The notes: generated by a model from the sequence alone, not told the origin. Counted from the first letter of the stretch, positions 46,602 through 56,639 are shown. The stretch is 64,000 bases of DNA from Virgisporangium ochraceum (GCF_016863655.1 NZ_BOPH01000080.1:1-64000); one strand, 5' to 3'. A program made the numbers and translations.

Positions 46602-48194
46602 TTAACCCTCCCCCCGCAGGACGCGATGGACGGAGGAGACGGCGCCGGCGCCGTCGCCCACGGCGGTGGCCACGCGTTTCGTCGAGCCGGAGCGGAGGTC
46701 GCCGACCGCGAAGACCCGGGGTGCGCTCGTCTGGAACGGCAGGGAGCCGCGGTCGGTGACGACGAACCCGTCGTGGTCCGTGGCGACGCCGGCGAGCCAG
46801 TCCGACGCCGGGTCGGCCCCGATGAAGCAGAACAACGCGCGGCTGGGCAGGCGGGCCCACCGTCCACCGGACCGCTCGACGACGACCGACGTGAGCGTGC
46901 CGTCGCCGGCCAGTTCCCGGACCGCGCCGCCGGTGTGGACCTGGATCCGCGGATGCGTCCCGATCCGGTCGGTGAGGTACGACGACATCCGGGCACCGAG
47001 GCGCTCCCCGCGCAGGATCAGGTCGACCGTCGCGCCGCGGGCCGCCAGCGACAGGGCCGCCTGGCCTGCCGAGTTGGCGCCGCCGACCACCGTCACGGGG
47101 GCGTGGGCGAAGCTCCGCACGTCCTGTTCGGTGGCCGCGTACCGGATGCAGCCCGACCGCTCGAACTCCGTCCACCGTGGAGTGTCCAGGCGCCGGTAGT
47201 GCGCGCCGGTGGCGGCGACCACCGCGCGGCAGGCGATGCGTTCGCCGTCGGCCAGCAGGACCGCCGGCCGCCGGCCGTCGGCGAGGTCGAGACCGGTCAC
47301 CGCGCAGGGCGCGTGGATGCGGACGCCGAACTTGAGTGCCTGGACCATGCCCAGCCGGGTCAGGTCGGCGCCGCTGATGCCCTGCGGGAAGCCCAGGTAG
47401 TTCTCGATGCGGGCACTCGTGGCGGCCTGGCCGCCGATGCCGCCCCGGTCCAGCAGGACGGTCGTGAGGCCCTCGGACGCCCCGTAGACCGCGGCGGCGA
47501 GGCCGGCCGGGCCGGCGCCCACGACGACGAGGTCGACCGGGTCACCGCCGGGCCGGTAGGTGAGACCGAGCGCCTGGCCGACCGTGCCCGGCGTGGCCCG
47601 CCGCAGCGGCGATCCGTTGACGGTCGCCGCGGGCAGGTCGGCATGCGTCAGCCCGCCCGAGGCCAGCACCGACCGCCCGGCGGGCGAGTCCGCGTCGTGC
47701 CACGCGTGCGGCAGGAGCATCTGGGTCAGGTAGGTGCGCAGCCGCAGCGTCGCCGCCTCGTCCGTGCGGCCGACGACCGTCAGCGCGCTCCCGGCGGCCG
47801 TGCGGAACACCTCGCGCCGCTCCCGGAACGCCGCGAGCAGGAGGTCGGCGATGTCGTCCTGCTCGGCGAGGACCCGGCGCAGCGCCGCCGCCCCGATCCG
47901 CACGACGGTTCCGGCGGTCACCACCCGCGCCGTCAGGTAGACCTTCTGCCCGGTGAGTAGGTTGAGCTCGCCGAGGAAGTCGCCCGGGCCGCCGCGGTAG
48001 ATCAGACGCTCGGGCTCCGTGGCCGTCGCGTCGCGGAGGATGTCGACCGCGGCGGTGAGGACGAGGAAGAAGTCGTAGGAGTCGTCGCCGGACGTGTAGA
48101 GGTTCCGGCCGGAGTCGACGTGCTCGACCTGCCCGTAGGTGGCGAGCCGGCGGAACTGCTCGTCGTCGAGGACAAGCCCCCGGGGCGCCGTCAC
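46602..48194 (-). CDS. cNMP-binding domain fused to thioredoxin-reductase-like flavoprotein
   Basis: The protein has 530 residues. Residues 1-130 form a cyclic-nucleotide-binding fold (YRGGPGDFLGELNLLTGQKV). After a linker to about 220, a pyridine-nucleotide disulfide oxidoreductase follows with VDLVVVGAGPAGLAAAVYGA, GIGGQAATSARIENYLGFPQ, VVATGAHYRRLD and FCFIGADPASDWL, plus an end FAVGDLRSGSTKRVA. The redox CxxC expected after the FAD part in true thioredoxin reductases is absent (the spot reads SGCIRYAATEQD), so it cannot reduce thioredoxin in the standard way. GTG 48194 overlaps the MFS stop (GTGA). Confidence 0.85.
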   Translation of the reverse strand: MTAPRGLVLDDEQFRRLATYGQVEHVDSGRNLYTSGDDSYDFFLVLTAAVDILRDATATEPERLIYRGGPGDFLGELNLLTGQKVYLTARVVTAGTVVRIGAAALRRVLAEQDDIADLLLAAFRERREVFRTAAGSALTVVGRTDEAATLRLRTYLTQMLLPHAWHDADSPAGRSVLASGGLTHADLPAATVNGSPLRRATPGTVGQALGLTYRPGGDPVDLVVVGAGPAGLAAAVYGASEGLTTVLLDRGGIGGQAATSARIENYLGFPQGISGADLTRLGMVQALKFGVRIHAPCAVTGLDLADGRRPAVLLADGERIACRAVVAATGAHYRRLDTPRWTEFERSGCIRYAATEQDVRSFAHAPVTVVGGANSAGQAALSLAARGATVDLILRGERLGARMSSYLTDRIGTHPRIQVHTGGAVRELAGDGTLTSVVVERSGGRWARLPSRALFCFIGADPASDWLAGVATDHDGFVVTDRGSLPFQTSAPRVFAVGDLRSGSTKRVATAVGDGAGAVSSVHRVLRGEG

Positions 48195-49423
48195 GTCGCG
48201 TCGGCGGTGGTGAGCGCGGGAGCCCGCGCGACGGTCACGACGTACAGGAGCAGACCGGCGGCGGTCATCGCGAACCCGGCCCAGACGGTCGACAGCGTTC
48301 CCCACCCGGCGTCGAGGGTGACGGCGCCGCCGACGGCCCCGAGCGCGTTCGCCAGGTTCAGCGCCGCGAGGTTGAGCGCGCCCTTGAGGGTCGGCGCACC
48401 GGGGGCGAACCGGGTCAGCCGCACCTGGATGGTGGGGATCGCGGCCATCATGGTCGCCCCGACGCCGAACAGGCACGGCAGCAGGACGGCGACGGTGCTC
48501 CCGCCCACCCCGATCAGCGCGAGGAGCGCCAGCGCACCGCCGTAGCCCCAGATCAGCCCGCGGTGGTCGTACCGGTCGGCGACGCGTCCGCCGACGTGGT
48601 TGCCGACGGCCATGCCGACGCCGAAGACGGCGAGCGCGACCGGGATGAGCGAGGCGTCGCGCCCCGCGGCGTCGGTGACGAACGGTCCGATGAACGTGTA
48701 CACGGCGAAGATGCTGGAGATGCCCAGCGCCGCGACCGCGACGATCAGCCAGACCCCCCGCTGACGCAGCGCGTCGACCTCGTTGGCGATGGAGCGCCCG
48801 CGCAGGGCCTCGGTGCGCGGCAACCAGGCCACCAGCGCGGCACCGGCGAGCAGCCCGATCGCGGCGACGGTCCAGAACAGGACGCGCCAGCCGGCGTTCT
48901 GGCCGACGAGCGTGCCCACCGGCGACCCGACGACCGCGGCGACGGTGAGGCCGCTCATCACCGTGGCGAACGCCCGGCCGCCGCGGCCCGGCCCGTACAC
49001 GTACGCGGCGACGACCGCACCCGCGCCGAAGAACGCGCCCTGCACGGAGCCGGCGACGAACCGGTAGACGACCAGCGAGGTGATGTCCGTCGCCACCGCC
49101 GACAGCACGTTGCCGACCAGGAACAGCCCGACCAGCCCCAGCAGCAGGGTCCGCCGGTTGACCCGGGCGGCCAGCACGACGATCGCCGGCGAGCCGACCA
49201 TCACGCCGACGGCGTAGGCGGTGATCGCGTGGGTGGCCACCGGGATGATCACGTCGAGGTCGTCGGCGAACAGCTGGATGATGCCGTTGCTGCCGAACTC
49301 GCCGGTGCCGATCGCGAACGTACCCAGCGCGAGCGCGAACAGCGCCAGCCGCGGGCTGCGCACCGCCGGGGTGTGCGTCCCCTCCGCAGCGACGCACTGT
49401 TCGTGGTAGGCGTGCCGGTGCAT
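48191..49423 (-). CDS. MFS drug/sugar exporter (AraJ/Cmx-like)
   Basis: This encodes 410 residues and about twelve membrane segments, with the DHA1-type pattern FAIGTGEFGSNGIIQLFADD in helix 1 and GRVADRYDHRG in the central loop. It resembles arabinose-efflux and chloramphenicol-efflux transporters. Its ATG overlaps the MMPL stop by one base (TGATG), and its stop overlaps the flavoprotein start. It belongs to a leftward unit hydrolase-MMPL-MFS-flavoprotein. Substrate unknown. Confidence 0.85.
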   Translation of the reverse strand: MHRHAYHEQCVAAEGTHTPAVRSPRLALFALALGTFAIGTGEFGSNGIIQLFADDLDVIIPVATHAITAYAVGVMVGSPAIVVLAARVNRRTLLLGLVGLFLVGNVLSAVATDITSLVVYRFVAGSVQGAFFGAGAVVAAYVYGPGRGGRAFATVMSGLTVAAVVGSPVGTLVGQNAGWRVLFWTVAAIGLLAGAALVAWLPRTEALRGRSIANEVDALRQRGVWLIVAVAALGISSIFAVYTFIGPFVTDAAGRDASLIPVALAVFGVGMAVGNHVGGRVADRYDHRGLIWGYGGALALLALIGVGGSTVAVLLPCLFGVGATMMAAIPTIQVRLTRFAPGAPTLKGALNLAALNLANALGAVGGAVTLDAGWGTLSTVWAGFAMTAAGLLLYVVTVARAPALTTADAT

Positions 49424-51567
49424 CACGGGACCTTCACCGCCACCGGAACCGGCGCGTCGTCGGACTCCCGGAAGCCGTGACGTTCGTAGAAGCGCCGTAG
49501 CGGCGCCGGCGCCCACCAGTTCGCGGTACCCAGCAGCCGCATCGTCGCGGGTACCAGCAGCGCCCGCACGATCGTGGCATCGACCAGGACGGCGATCAGC
49601 AGCGCCACCCCGATCAGCTTGATGAACGTGATCCCCGAGATGGAGAACAGCCCGATGACGACGAGGATCAGCAGCGCCGCGCTGGTGATGATGCGGCCGC
49701 TGCGTTGCAGCCCGACGGCGACCGCCTGCGGGTTGTCGCCGGTGCGGTCGTACTCCTCGCGGATGCGCGACATGAGGAAGACCTCGTAGTCCATCGACAG
49801 CCCGAACACGACCGCGAGCACGAGGATCGGCTGGGTGGCCTCCAGCGTCCCGGTGGAGGTGAAGTTCAACAGGCCGCTGAGGTGGCCGTCCTGGAAGATC
49901 AGCACCAGGGCGCCGAACGAGGCGCCGAGCGACAGGACGTTCATCAGGATCGCCTTGACCGGCAGCACGAGCGAGCCGAAGGCGAGGAACAGCAGCAGGA
50001 ACGTGGCGCCGACGATGATCAGCGCCATCCACGGCAGCCGGTCGGCCACGGCGTCGAGCTGGTCGGCCAGCCGCGCGGTCAGGCCACCGACGAGCACCTC
50101 GCCACCGGCCGGCGGCGGGACGGCGCGGATGTCGGCGACGAGGTCGCGCGTCTGCGCCGAGATCGGGTCGCTGGCGTAGGTGACGGTGACCCGGAACACC
50201 TCGCCCGCCCGCCCGGTGACGTCGGCCGTGGCCACCCCGTCGACGGCGCGGACCGCGGCGACGTAGCGCTCCAGGTCGGCCGGGTCGGGCGCGGTGACGA
50301 TCGCCTCGATCGGCAGTTGGCTGTTCTGGACGAAGTCGCGGTCGACGGTCTCGGTGACCACGCGGCTCTCCGTGCCCTCCGGGAGCACGCGGGGGTCGAT
50401 GCCGCCGAACTGCACCCGCAGGAACGGCGCGCCGGCCAGCAGCAGCACCGCGAGCACCCCCACCGCGTACAGGACCGGGCGGCGCATGATGCTGTGCGCC
50501 AGCCGGTACCAGAAGCCGTGCTCCACGCCTCGCGTGGACGGCCGGCGCCTACGCACGGACAGCGCGTCGACGCGGCGGCCCAGAATGGCCAGCAGCGCGG
50601 GCAGCACGGTCAACGCGGCCACCATCGCGACCAGCACCGCGGACAGGCCGCCGAGGCCCATCGAGCGCAGGAACGTCATCGGGAAGATGAGCAGGCCGGC
50701 CAGCGACACCGCGACCGTCACCCCGGAGACCGCGACCGTGCGGCCCGCGGTGGCCATCGTGCGGGCGACGGCGTCCTCCACTCCCGCCCCGTGCGCGATC
50801 TCTTCCCGGAACCGGCCCACCATGAACAGGCCGTAGTCGATCGCCAGGCCCAGGCCGAGGATCGTCACCAGGTTCACCGAGAACACCGACACGTCGGTCA
50901 CGTAGCTCATCGCCCGCAACGCGGTGAACGCGCCGAGGATCGCCAGGCCGCCGATCGCCAGCGGCAGGCTCGCCGCGGCGACGCTGCCGAACACGAGCAC
51001 CAGCAACGCCAGGAGCACCGGGATGGAGATGGTCTCGGCGAGGGCGATGTCGGCGGCGACCCGCTCGCGGATGTCGCGGCTGACCGCGGTGATGCCGCCG
51101 ACCCGGGTCTCCAGCCCGGGTGCGGCCAGGCCGCTCTCCACGCGTTCCAGGGCCTCGCCGCGCTCGGTCTCGTCGGCGCCGGCCAGCGTCAGCACCGCGT
51201 AGGTGGCCCGCCGGTCGTGGCTCACCAGCCCGGGGCTGTTGGTGCTCCAGTAGGTGACGGTCGCGGTCACGTCGTCCTTCGGCAGCGCGGCCAGCGTCTG
51301 CGTCACAGCGGCCCGGAACGCCGGGTCGTCGACCGTCGCGGTCGGGCTGCGGTAGAGGACCACGAGGTCGTTGCCCGAGCGTCCCAACGTCTCCTCCGCG
51401 CGGACGACGGAACGCGAGCTCTCACTGGCCGGGTCCTCGAACCCCTCGGTGGTCAACGCGCCGAACACCTGCGTGCCCCAGACGCCGCCGAACGCCATGA
51501 ACGCCAGCGCCAGGCCGACGACCCACCATCTGCGGCGGACCATCGTCCGCCCCCACCGCTCGAACAT
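49423..51567 (-). CDS. MMPL/RND-family transporter
   Basis: This encodes 714 residues with two sets of membrane segments and two large extracytoplasmic loops, as in actinobacterial MMPL proteins. It starts MFERWGRTMVRRRWWVVGLA. Proton-relay-type segments read ILGLGLAIDYGLFMVGRFREE and VVFGLSMDYEVFLMSRIREEY, with the conserved acidic pair in each. These transporters move lipids or drugs with proton motive force. Both boundary overlaps with neighbouring genes are TGATG. Substrate unknown. Confidence 0.9.
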   Translation of the reverse strand: MFERWGRTMVRRRWWVVGLALAFMAFGGVWGTQVFGALTTEGFEDPASESSRSVVRAEETLGRSGNDLVVLYRSPTATVDDPAFRAAVTQTLAALPKDDVTATVTYWSTNSPGLVSHDRRATYAVLTLAGADETERGEALERVESGLAAPGLETRVGGITAVSRDIRERVAADIALAETISIPVLLALLVLVFGSVAAASLPLAIGGLAILGAFTALRAMSYVTDVSVFSVNLVTILGLGLAIDYGLFMVGRFREEIAHGAGVEDAVARTMATAGRTVAVSGVTVAVSLAGLLIFPMTFLRSMGLGGLSAVLVAMVAALTVLPALLAILGRRVDALSVRRRRPSTRGVEHGFWYRLAHSIMRRPVLYAVGVLAVLLLAGAPFLRVQFGGIDPRVLPEGTESRVVTETVDRDFVQNSQLPIEAIVTAPDPADLERYVAAVRAVDGVATADVTGRAGEVFRVTVTYASDPISAQTRDLVADIRAVPPPAGGEVLVGGLTARLADQLDAVADRLPWMALIIVGATFLLLFLAFGSLVLPVKAILMNVLSLGASFGALVLIFQDGHLSGLLNFTSTGTLEATQPILVLAVVFGLSMDYEVFLMSRIREEYDRTGDNPQAVAVGLQRSGRIITSAALLILVVIGLFSISGITFIKLIGVALLIAVLVDATIVRALLVPATMRLLGTANWWAPAPLRRFYERHGFRESDDAPVPVAVKVP

Positions 51568-52349
51568 CAGCGCGCCGCGCGCTTGATGACGTCGACGGTC
51601 GCGTCCGGCTGCGAGATCATCGCGACGTGCGACGCGGCGACCTCGGTGATCCGCGCGCCCGCCCGTCCCGCCATGAACCGCTGCGCCGCGACGGGGATCA
51701 CCTTGTCGTTGCGGGCGGCGAGGTACCAGGACGGCGTCGTCCGCCACGCCGGATCGCCGGAGGGCTCCTCGAACACCGCCGCGTTCAAAGGCCGTTGCGC
51801 GGCCCACATGAACGTGGTCGTCGCCCTCGGCAGGTCACCGGCGAACGCGTCCCGGAACAGCTCCTTGCGGATGTAGGCGTCGGCGCCGGTCGGGTGCGGC
51901 CGGAACTCCAGCGCCTCGGGGGTCACGGTGCTGCCCGGGAAGCGGTACTGCAGCGCCGGGACGGTGTCGCCGCGGTCGGGTGCGAACGCCGCCACGTAGA
52001 CCAGCGCCTTCACGTTCGCGTTGCCGGTCGCGGCGTTGGTGATGACCATGCCGCCGTAGGAGTGCGCGACGAGGACGAGCGGGCCGCTGAGCGTCGCCAG
52101 GATGCTCGCGAGGTACGCGGAGTCGGAGGCGACGCCGCGCAACGGGTTCGGCGGCGCGATCACGGGGTAGCCGGCGCGGACGAGCCGGTCGGCCACCCCG
52201 CTCCACCCGGAGGCGTCGGCGAACGCGCCGTGCACGAGCACGACGGTCGGTCGGGGGCCCTGGTGCGCCTGTGCCGCGGGCTGCGCGAGCACGGCGCCGG
52301 CGGCGGCCGCGGCGCTGCCGGCCAGGATTTTTCGGCGGGTCGTCGTCAT
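51567..52349 (-). CDS. Secreted alpha/beta hydrolase with Tat signal
   Basis: This encodes 260 residues. The N-terminus TTTRRKILAGSAAAAAGAV is a twin-arginine signal. The hydrolase has [14 protein letters not shown], the nucleophile elbow VAHSYGGMV and the histidine late in AASHVAMIS. It is a close paralogue of 55100-55903. ATG 52349 has AAGGACACC upstream. It heads the leftward unit with MMPL, MFS and flavoprotein, and its promoter region contains a dyad at 52415-52429. The substrate is unknown; homologues are annotated as esterases. Confidence 0.85.
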   Translation of the reverse strand: MTTTRRKILAGSAAAAAGAVLAQPAAQAHQGPRPTVVLVHGAFADASGWSGVADRLVRAGYPVIAPPNPLRGVASDSAYLASILATLSGPLVLVAHSYGGMVITNAATGNANVKALVYVAAFAPDRGDTVPALQYRFPGSTVTPEALEFRPHPTGADAYIRKELFRDAFAGDLPRATTTFMWAAQRPLNAAVFEEPSGDPAWRTTPSWYLAARNDKVIPVAAQRFMAGRAGARITEVAASHVAMISQPDATVDVIKRAAR

Positions 52350-52414
52350 GTGGTGTCCTTCGGTCGTCTCCGGCTGGCTGCCGGTGAACCTAGGGACAGG
52401 CACTTGACGATCAC

Positions 52415-52429
52415 TGAACGGACGGTTCA
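52415..52429. promoter_or_regulatory. Short dyad (possible TetR-type operator)
   Basis: TGAAC-GGACG-GTTCA at 52415-52429 is a palindrome of five-base arms in the 114-base divergent spacer between the secreted hydrolase and the small membrane protein, and a TTGACG -35-like hexamer lies at 52404-52409. No regulator gene is adjacent. Confidence 0.4.
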
Positions 52430-52463
52430 CTCGTCGGCAAGTCCGCCGACCTAGCGTGCCGGC

Positions 52464-52667
52464 ATGACATCGACGAAGAGCGAAGCAGCCCGGACGTGGG
52501 GCCTACGGATCCACGTGCTCTGCTACGTGGTCCTCAACGTGGTGCAGGTGATGGTGTGGTGGTTCTTCGACTCGGACAACCACTTCTGGCCCATCTGGTC
52601 GATCGTGGCGTGGGGGGTCGGGCTGGGGTTCCACGTCTGGAGCGAGTCCCGGCCGTCCCGGCACTGA
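52464..52667 (+). CDS. Small two-transmembrane (2TM-domain) protein
   Basis: This encodes 67 residues with two hydrophobic segments (LRIHVLCYVVLNVVQVMVWW and WPIWSIVAWGVGLGFHVW) joined by a short loop, as in the 2TM-domain family. The N-terminus is charged. It is divergent from the secreted hydrolase. Function unknown. Confidence 0.75.
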   Translation: MTSTKSEAARTWGLRIHVLCYVVLNVVQVMVWWFFDSDNHFWPIWSIVAWGVGLGFHVWSESRPSRH

Positions 52668-52694
52668 CCGGCGCTCACCGGCACCGACCGGTGC

Positions 52695-53486
52695 TCAGAC
52701 CTCCACCGGCTCCGGGGCGCCGATCGTCAGCCACCGCAACGCGTCGCGCACCTCGGGCGGGGAGGCCGCGAACGCCCGCTCGACGCCCGCCCGGCCGTCG
52801 CGGAAGTGGCTCCAGCCCTCGTAGTGCACGGGCAGGATCGTCCGCGGCCGCAGCTGCCGGCACAACGAGACACCGTCGCGCCCGGTCATCGTGTACCGCA
52901 GCGGGCCGGTGACCCCGAACCGCACGCCGCCCAGGTGCAGCAGCACGGTGCCGATGTCGAGGCGCCGGGCCACCTCGCGCACGCCGCGGTAGAGGACGGT
53001 GTCGCCGGTGACCCACAACTGGCCGTGCCGCTGGCCCTCCCACGCCAGCGCGAAGCCGACGACGTCGCCGGTGACGGGCCGGCTCAGCGGCGGACCGTGC
53101 CGGCACGGCGTCGCGGTGATCTCCAGGTCCGGCCTGCCGGCGGCGGTCAGCCGCGTGGTGTCCCACGGGCGCAGCCCGCGTCCGCGGCCGAGGCGGCGGA
53201 CGCCGGCCGCGGTGGTCACCACGGTCGACACGGACGGCAGGAGGATCCGGCCGAGGTCGTCGAGGTTGTCGGCGTGGTGGTCGTGGGTCAGCAGCACCGC
53301 GTCCACATCGGACAGTGCGGTGACCGGGACCGCGGGCGCGGCCTCCTTGCGGGAGGCCGTGCCCCAGCCGAACGCGTACCGGCGCCCGGGCGGGTCGAAG
53401 GTGGGGTCGGTCAGCAACCGCCAGCCGTCCACCTCGATCAGCACCGTGGGACCGCCGATGTGGGTCACGCGAACGTCAGCGGACAT
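52695..53486 (-). CDS. Metallo-beta-lactamase-fold hydrolase
   Basis: This encodes 263 residues with the metal-binding THDHHADNLDDLG, a later CRHGPPLSRP, WVTGDT and ILPVHYEGWSHF. These are the zinc ligands of the UlaG/L-ascorbate-6-phosphate lactonase-like branch. There is no signal peptide. Its start overlaps the upstream hydrolase stop by 11 bases, so it is the last gene of the leftward hydrolase series. Confidence 0.85.
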   Translation of the reverse strand: MSADVRVTHIGGPTVLIEVDGWRLLTDPTFDPPGRRYAFGWGTASRKEAAPAVPVTALSDVDAVLLTHDHHADNLDDLGRILLPSVSTVVTTAAGVRRLGRGRGLRPWDTTRLTAAGRPDLEITATPCRHGPPLSRPVTGDVVGFALAWEGQRHGQLWVTGDTVLYRGVREVARRLDIGTVLLHLGGVRFGVTGPLRYTMTGRDGVSLCRQLRPRTILPVHYEGWSHFRDGRAGVERAFAASPPEVRDALRWLTIGAPEPVEV

Positions 53487-54267
53487 GGGTGAGCGCCCAC
53501 TCCAATGCCTCGTCCGCGATGCGCTCCCAGCCCTTCTGCGCGGGCAGCAGGTGCGCGTAGCCGTCGTACACCCGTTGCTCCGTCACGGTCTTCGGCGACT
53601 TGTAGTGTTTGACGTTCGACGCCTGTACCGCCGGTGGCATGAGGTGGTCCTCCCCGCCGGACACGAACAGCAGCGGCGCCCGGTCGTCGTTGTGGTAGTC
53701 GACCCACACGTCCTGGTGGCCGGGCTGGAAGTTGGCCAGCACGCTGCCCCACAGGATCCCGCCGTTGGCCGGGACGTGGTACCGCTCGTACAACGCGCGC
53801 GCCTCCTCCTCGTCGAACGTGTTGGTGAACGCGTACCGCCACTGCTCGAACGTGAGCCTCACCGCCTTGTGGCGGTTGGCGGGGCTCTTGAGCACCGGGA
53901 ACGTCGAGCGTACCTGCGACAGCGGCACCACCCGCACCCCCTCGGTCGGCGCCGAGTTCACCGCGACTCCCACCGCGCCGAAGCCGCGGTCGAGCAGCAG
54001 CTGGGTGAAGGCCCCGCCGGCCGAGTGGCCGATGATGATCGGTGGCTCGTCCAGCGACCGCACCACGTCCTCGAGCCGGGACATGATCTGCGGGACGGTC
54101 ACCGCGGCGACCGGCGCGGGATCGGCGTTGAGCGCCTCCACCTCCACGTCGAATCCCGGGTACGCCGGTGCCACCACCCGGTGTCCCCGCGACTCGAAGT
54201 GGGCGATCCAGTTCTCCCAGCTCCGGGGCGTCACCCAGAAGCCGTGCACCAGGACGATCGGTTTCAT
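53476..54267 (-). CDS. Alpha/beta hydrolase
   Basis: This encodes 263 residues with [18 protein letters not shown], the nucleophile elbow [11 protein letters not shown], an acidic residue in [12 protein letters not shown] and the histidine in [11 protein letters not shown]. The lid region contains [20 protein letters not shown]. It is cytoplasmic. ATG 54267 overlaps the next upstream stop (ATGA). It is one of five hydrolases in this region. Confidence 0.85.
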   Translation of the reverse strand: MKPIVLVHGFWVTPRSWENWIAHFESRGHRVVAPAYPGFDVEVEALNADPAPVAAVTVPQIMSRLEDVVRSLDEPPIIIGHSAGGAFTQLLLDRGFGAVGVAVNSAPTEGVRVVPLSQVRSTFPVLKSPANRHKAVRLTFEQWRYAFTNTFDEEEARALYERYHVPANGGILWGSVLANFQPGHQDVWVDYHNDDRAPLLFVSGGEDHLMPPAVQASNVKHYKSPKTVTEQRVYDGYAHLLPAQKGWERIADEALEWALTHVR

Positions 54268-55097
54268 GGCCGGTACTCCTCGAGGAAGGCGAGCAGGTCG
54301 TCGCCGAGCCGCTGCTTGTGGGTGTCGGTGATGCCGTGCGGCGCGCCGGGGTACACGGTCAGCCGGGCGCCCTTGATGCGGGCCGCCGACGCGGCACCGC
54401 CGACCTGGAACGGCACGACCTGGTCGTCGTCGCCGTGGATGACGAGCGTGGGTACGTCGAACGCGTCGAGGTCGGTGCGGAAGTCGGTGGCGGAGAACGC
54501 AGCGACGCACTCGTAGGCGTTGCGGTGTCCGGAGGCCATCGACTGCAGCCAGAATGCGTCCCGGATCCCCTGCGACACCTCGGTTCCGGGCCGGTTGTCG
54601 CCGAAGAACGGCCCGTCGGCGAGGTCCTTGTACAGCTGGGACCGGTCGGCGAGGGATCCGGCGCGGATGCCGTCGAACACCTCGACGGGGACGCCGTCGG
54701 GGTTGTCGTCGGTGCGGAGCATGAACGGTGGCACCGCCGACACGAGCACCGCCTGCGCGACCCGGGCGGTGCCGTGGCGGCCGATGTAGCGGGCCACTTC
54801 GCCGCCACCGGTGGAGAACCCGACGAGGGTGGCGTCGCGCAGGTCGAGGTGGTCGATGACCGCGGCGAGGTCGTCGGCGTAGGTGTCCATCTCGTTGCCG
54901 TGCCAGGTCTGGGTGGACCGGCCGTGCCCGCGCCGGTCGTGGGCGACGACCCGGTATCCGTTCGACGCCAGGAACAGGGCCTGCGCCTCCCAGCTGTCGG
55001 AGTTCAGCGGCCATCCGTGCGACAGCACGACGGGACGTCCGCTTCCCCAGTCCTTGTAGAAGATCTGTGCGCCGTCGGCGGCGTCGATGTAGGGCAT
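54264..55097 (-). CDS. Alpha/beta hydrolase (chloroperoxidase/perhydrolase type)
   Basis: This encodes 277 residues and matches the non-heme chloroperoxidase/perhydrolase branch: [32 protein letters not shown], the elbow [28 protein letters not shown], an [10 protein letters not shown] acidic residue and [11 protein letters not shown]. Such enzymes hydrolyse small esters or perform cofactor-free perhydrolysis. It follows the secreted paralogue by two bases. Confidence 0.88.
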   Translation of the reverse strand: MPYIDAADGAQIFYKDWGSGRPVVLSHGWPLNSDSWEAQALFLASNGYRVVAHDRRGHGRSTQTWHGNEMDTYADDLAAVIDHLDLRDATLVGFSTGGGEVARYIGRHGTARVAQAVLVSAVPPFMLRTDDNPDGVPVEVFDGIRAGSLADRSQLYKDLADGPFFGDNRPGTEVSQGIRDAFWLQSMASGHRNAYECVAAFSATDFRTDLDAFDVPTLVIHGDDDQVVPFQVGGAASAARIKGARLTVYPGAPHGITDTHKQRLGDDLLAFLEEYRP

Positions 55098-55099
55098 GG

Positions 55100-55903
55100 T
55101 CAGGCTCCCTGTGCGGTCGAGCGGGCGGCGGCGAGGATCAGGTCGACGGTGGTGTCCGGCTTCGAGGTCATCGCGACGTGCGACGCGCGCACCTCGACCA
55201 CCCGCGCGCCGGCACGCCGGGCCATGAACCGCTGGGTGTCGGCCGGGATCACCCGGTCGTCCTTCGCCACCAGCGTCCACGCCGGGATCGTCTTCCAGGC
55301 GGGCACACCCGACGGCTGCCGCAGCGTCGCCAGGTCGGCCGGCCGCTGCGTGGCCGCCATCGCGGCCGCGGTCGACGCCGGCAGGTCGGCGCAGAACACC
55401 TCGTGGAACAGCGACTGCTTGATGTAGCCGTCGGGGGTGCTGCCCAGGTTCGGGCGGAGGTCGAGCGCGTCCGGGCCGAGACGGCTGCCGGGGAACTTCG
55501 CCGACAGCGACTCCACCGTGTCGCCGGCGTCGGGCGCGAACGCCGCGACGTACACGAGCGCCTTCACGTTCGCGTTGCCGGTGGCGGCGTTGGTGGCGAC
55601 GAACCCGCCGTACGAGTGTCCGACGAGGACGATCGGGCCGGTCAGGCCGGACAGCACGGCGCGGACGTACGCCGAGTCGGAGTCGACGCCGCGCAGCGGG
55701 TTGGCCGGCGCGAGCACCGGATACCCGTTGCGCTGCAACCGCTTGACGACCTCGGTGAACCCGGAGGCGTCGGCGAACGCGCCGTGCACCAGCACGATCG
55801 TGGGCTTCGGCCCGGGTGTGCGGTGGGCCGAGGCGGCGGTGCCGGCGGCGAGCGGTGCCGCCGCGGCGGCGAGGGGAACGGCGACGATCGTACGTCGACG
55901 CAT
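55100..55903 (-). CDS. Secreted alpha/beta hydrolase, paralogue of 51567-52349
   Basis: This encodes 267 residues with an N-terminal signal ([20 protein letters not shown]), [14 protein letters not shown], the elbow [20 protein letters not shown] and a late [11 protein letters not shown] histidine. The strings [19 protein letters not shown] are shared with the paralogue, which points to recent duplication. ATG 55903 follows AGGAGG at ideal spacing. Confidence 0.87.
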   Translation of the reverse strand: MRRRTIVAVPLAAAAAPLAAGTAASAHRTPGPKPTIVLVHGAFADASGFTEVVKRLQRNGYPVLAPANPLRGVDSDSAYVRAVLSGLTGPIVLVGHSYGGFVATNAATGNANVKALVYVAAFAPDAGDTVESLSAKFPGSRLGPDALDLRPNLGSTPDGYIKQSLFHEVFCADLPASTAAAMAATQRPADLATLRQPSGVPAWKTIPAWTLVAKDDRVIPADTQRFMARRAGARVVEVRASHVAMTSKPDTTVDLILAAARSTAQGA

Positions 55904-55911
55904 GGGACCTC

Positions 55912-56595
55912 CTAGGTCGAGAGTGCCGAGCGGATGACCTCGGCGACGGAGTCGGGTCGGGACAGGACGACGGCGTGCGACGCGTCGACCTCCGTGGTCG
56001 TGGCGCGCACCGCGGCGGCCACCCGGTACTGGGCGCGGGCGTCGAGCACCCGGTCGGCCGTGGCGACCAGGTAGTGGGAGGGCACGCGCGCACGCGGGTC
56101 CCACCGCTGGTCGAACGCGGCCGCGACCACCGGACGCTGCAGCGCCGCCGCGACCGTGGCGTCCACAGTGGACAGATCCTGCGCGTACACCGACGGGTAG
56201 TCGGCACGGCGCAGGTACAGCTCGCCGTCCACGGTCGGCGCGAGCGCCGCCAGGAACCGCGCGGAGAGCAGGGACAGGATCGTCGGGACCGGGACGAGCG
56301 CGGCGACGTACACCAGACCGACGACGTTGCCGGCCCGGGTCGCGGCCACCGACGCGACGGCACCGCCGTACCCGTGCCCCACGAGGAGGACGGGTCCGTC
56401 GATCGCGCCCGCGGCCGCCGCCACGTGGTGGCCGTCGGATGCCAGTCCCCGCAACGGGTTCGGCACCGCGACGAGCTCGGTGCCGAGGGTCGCCCCGGCC
56501 CGGACCGTGCCGGCCCAGGTGCCGGTGTCGGCGAACGCGTCGTGGACCAGGAGCACCGTCGGGGTGCTGCCGTTGCGGAATCTGCGGCTGACCAC
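55912..56595 (-). CDS. Alpha/beta-hydrolase-fold protein lacking the catalytic serine
   Basis: This encodes 227 residues from GTG 56595. The fold is clear ([60 protein letters not shown]) and follows the secreted paralogues closely, but the nucleophile elbow reads [11 protein letters not shown] with glycine in place of serine. The oxyanion HG is also HD. It is probably not a serine hydrolase; it may bind a ligand or be a decaying paralogue. There is no signal peptide. Confidence 0.82.
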   Translation of the reverse strand: MVSRRFRNGSTPTVLLVHDAFADTGTWAGTVRAGATLGTELVAVPNPLRGLASDGHHVAAAAGAIDGPVLLVGHGYGGAVASVAATRAGNVVGLVYVAALVPVPTILSLLSARFLAALAPTVDGELYLRRADYPSVYAQDLSTVDATVAAALQRPVVAAAFDQRWDPRARVPSHYLVATADRVLDARAQYRVAAAVRATTTEVDASHAVVLSRPDSVAEVIRSALST

Positions 56596-56639
56596 CGGCT
56601 CACCGTAGGAACAGCGGCGGCCGCGTCGCGTACGTACGA

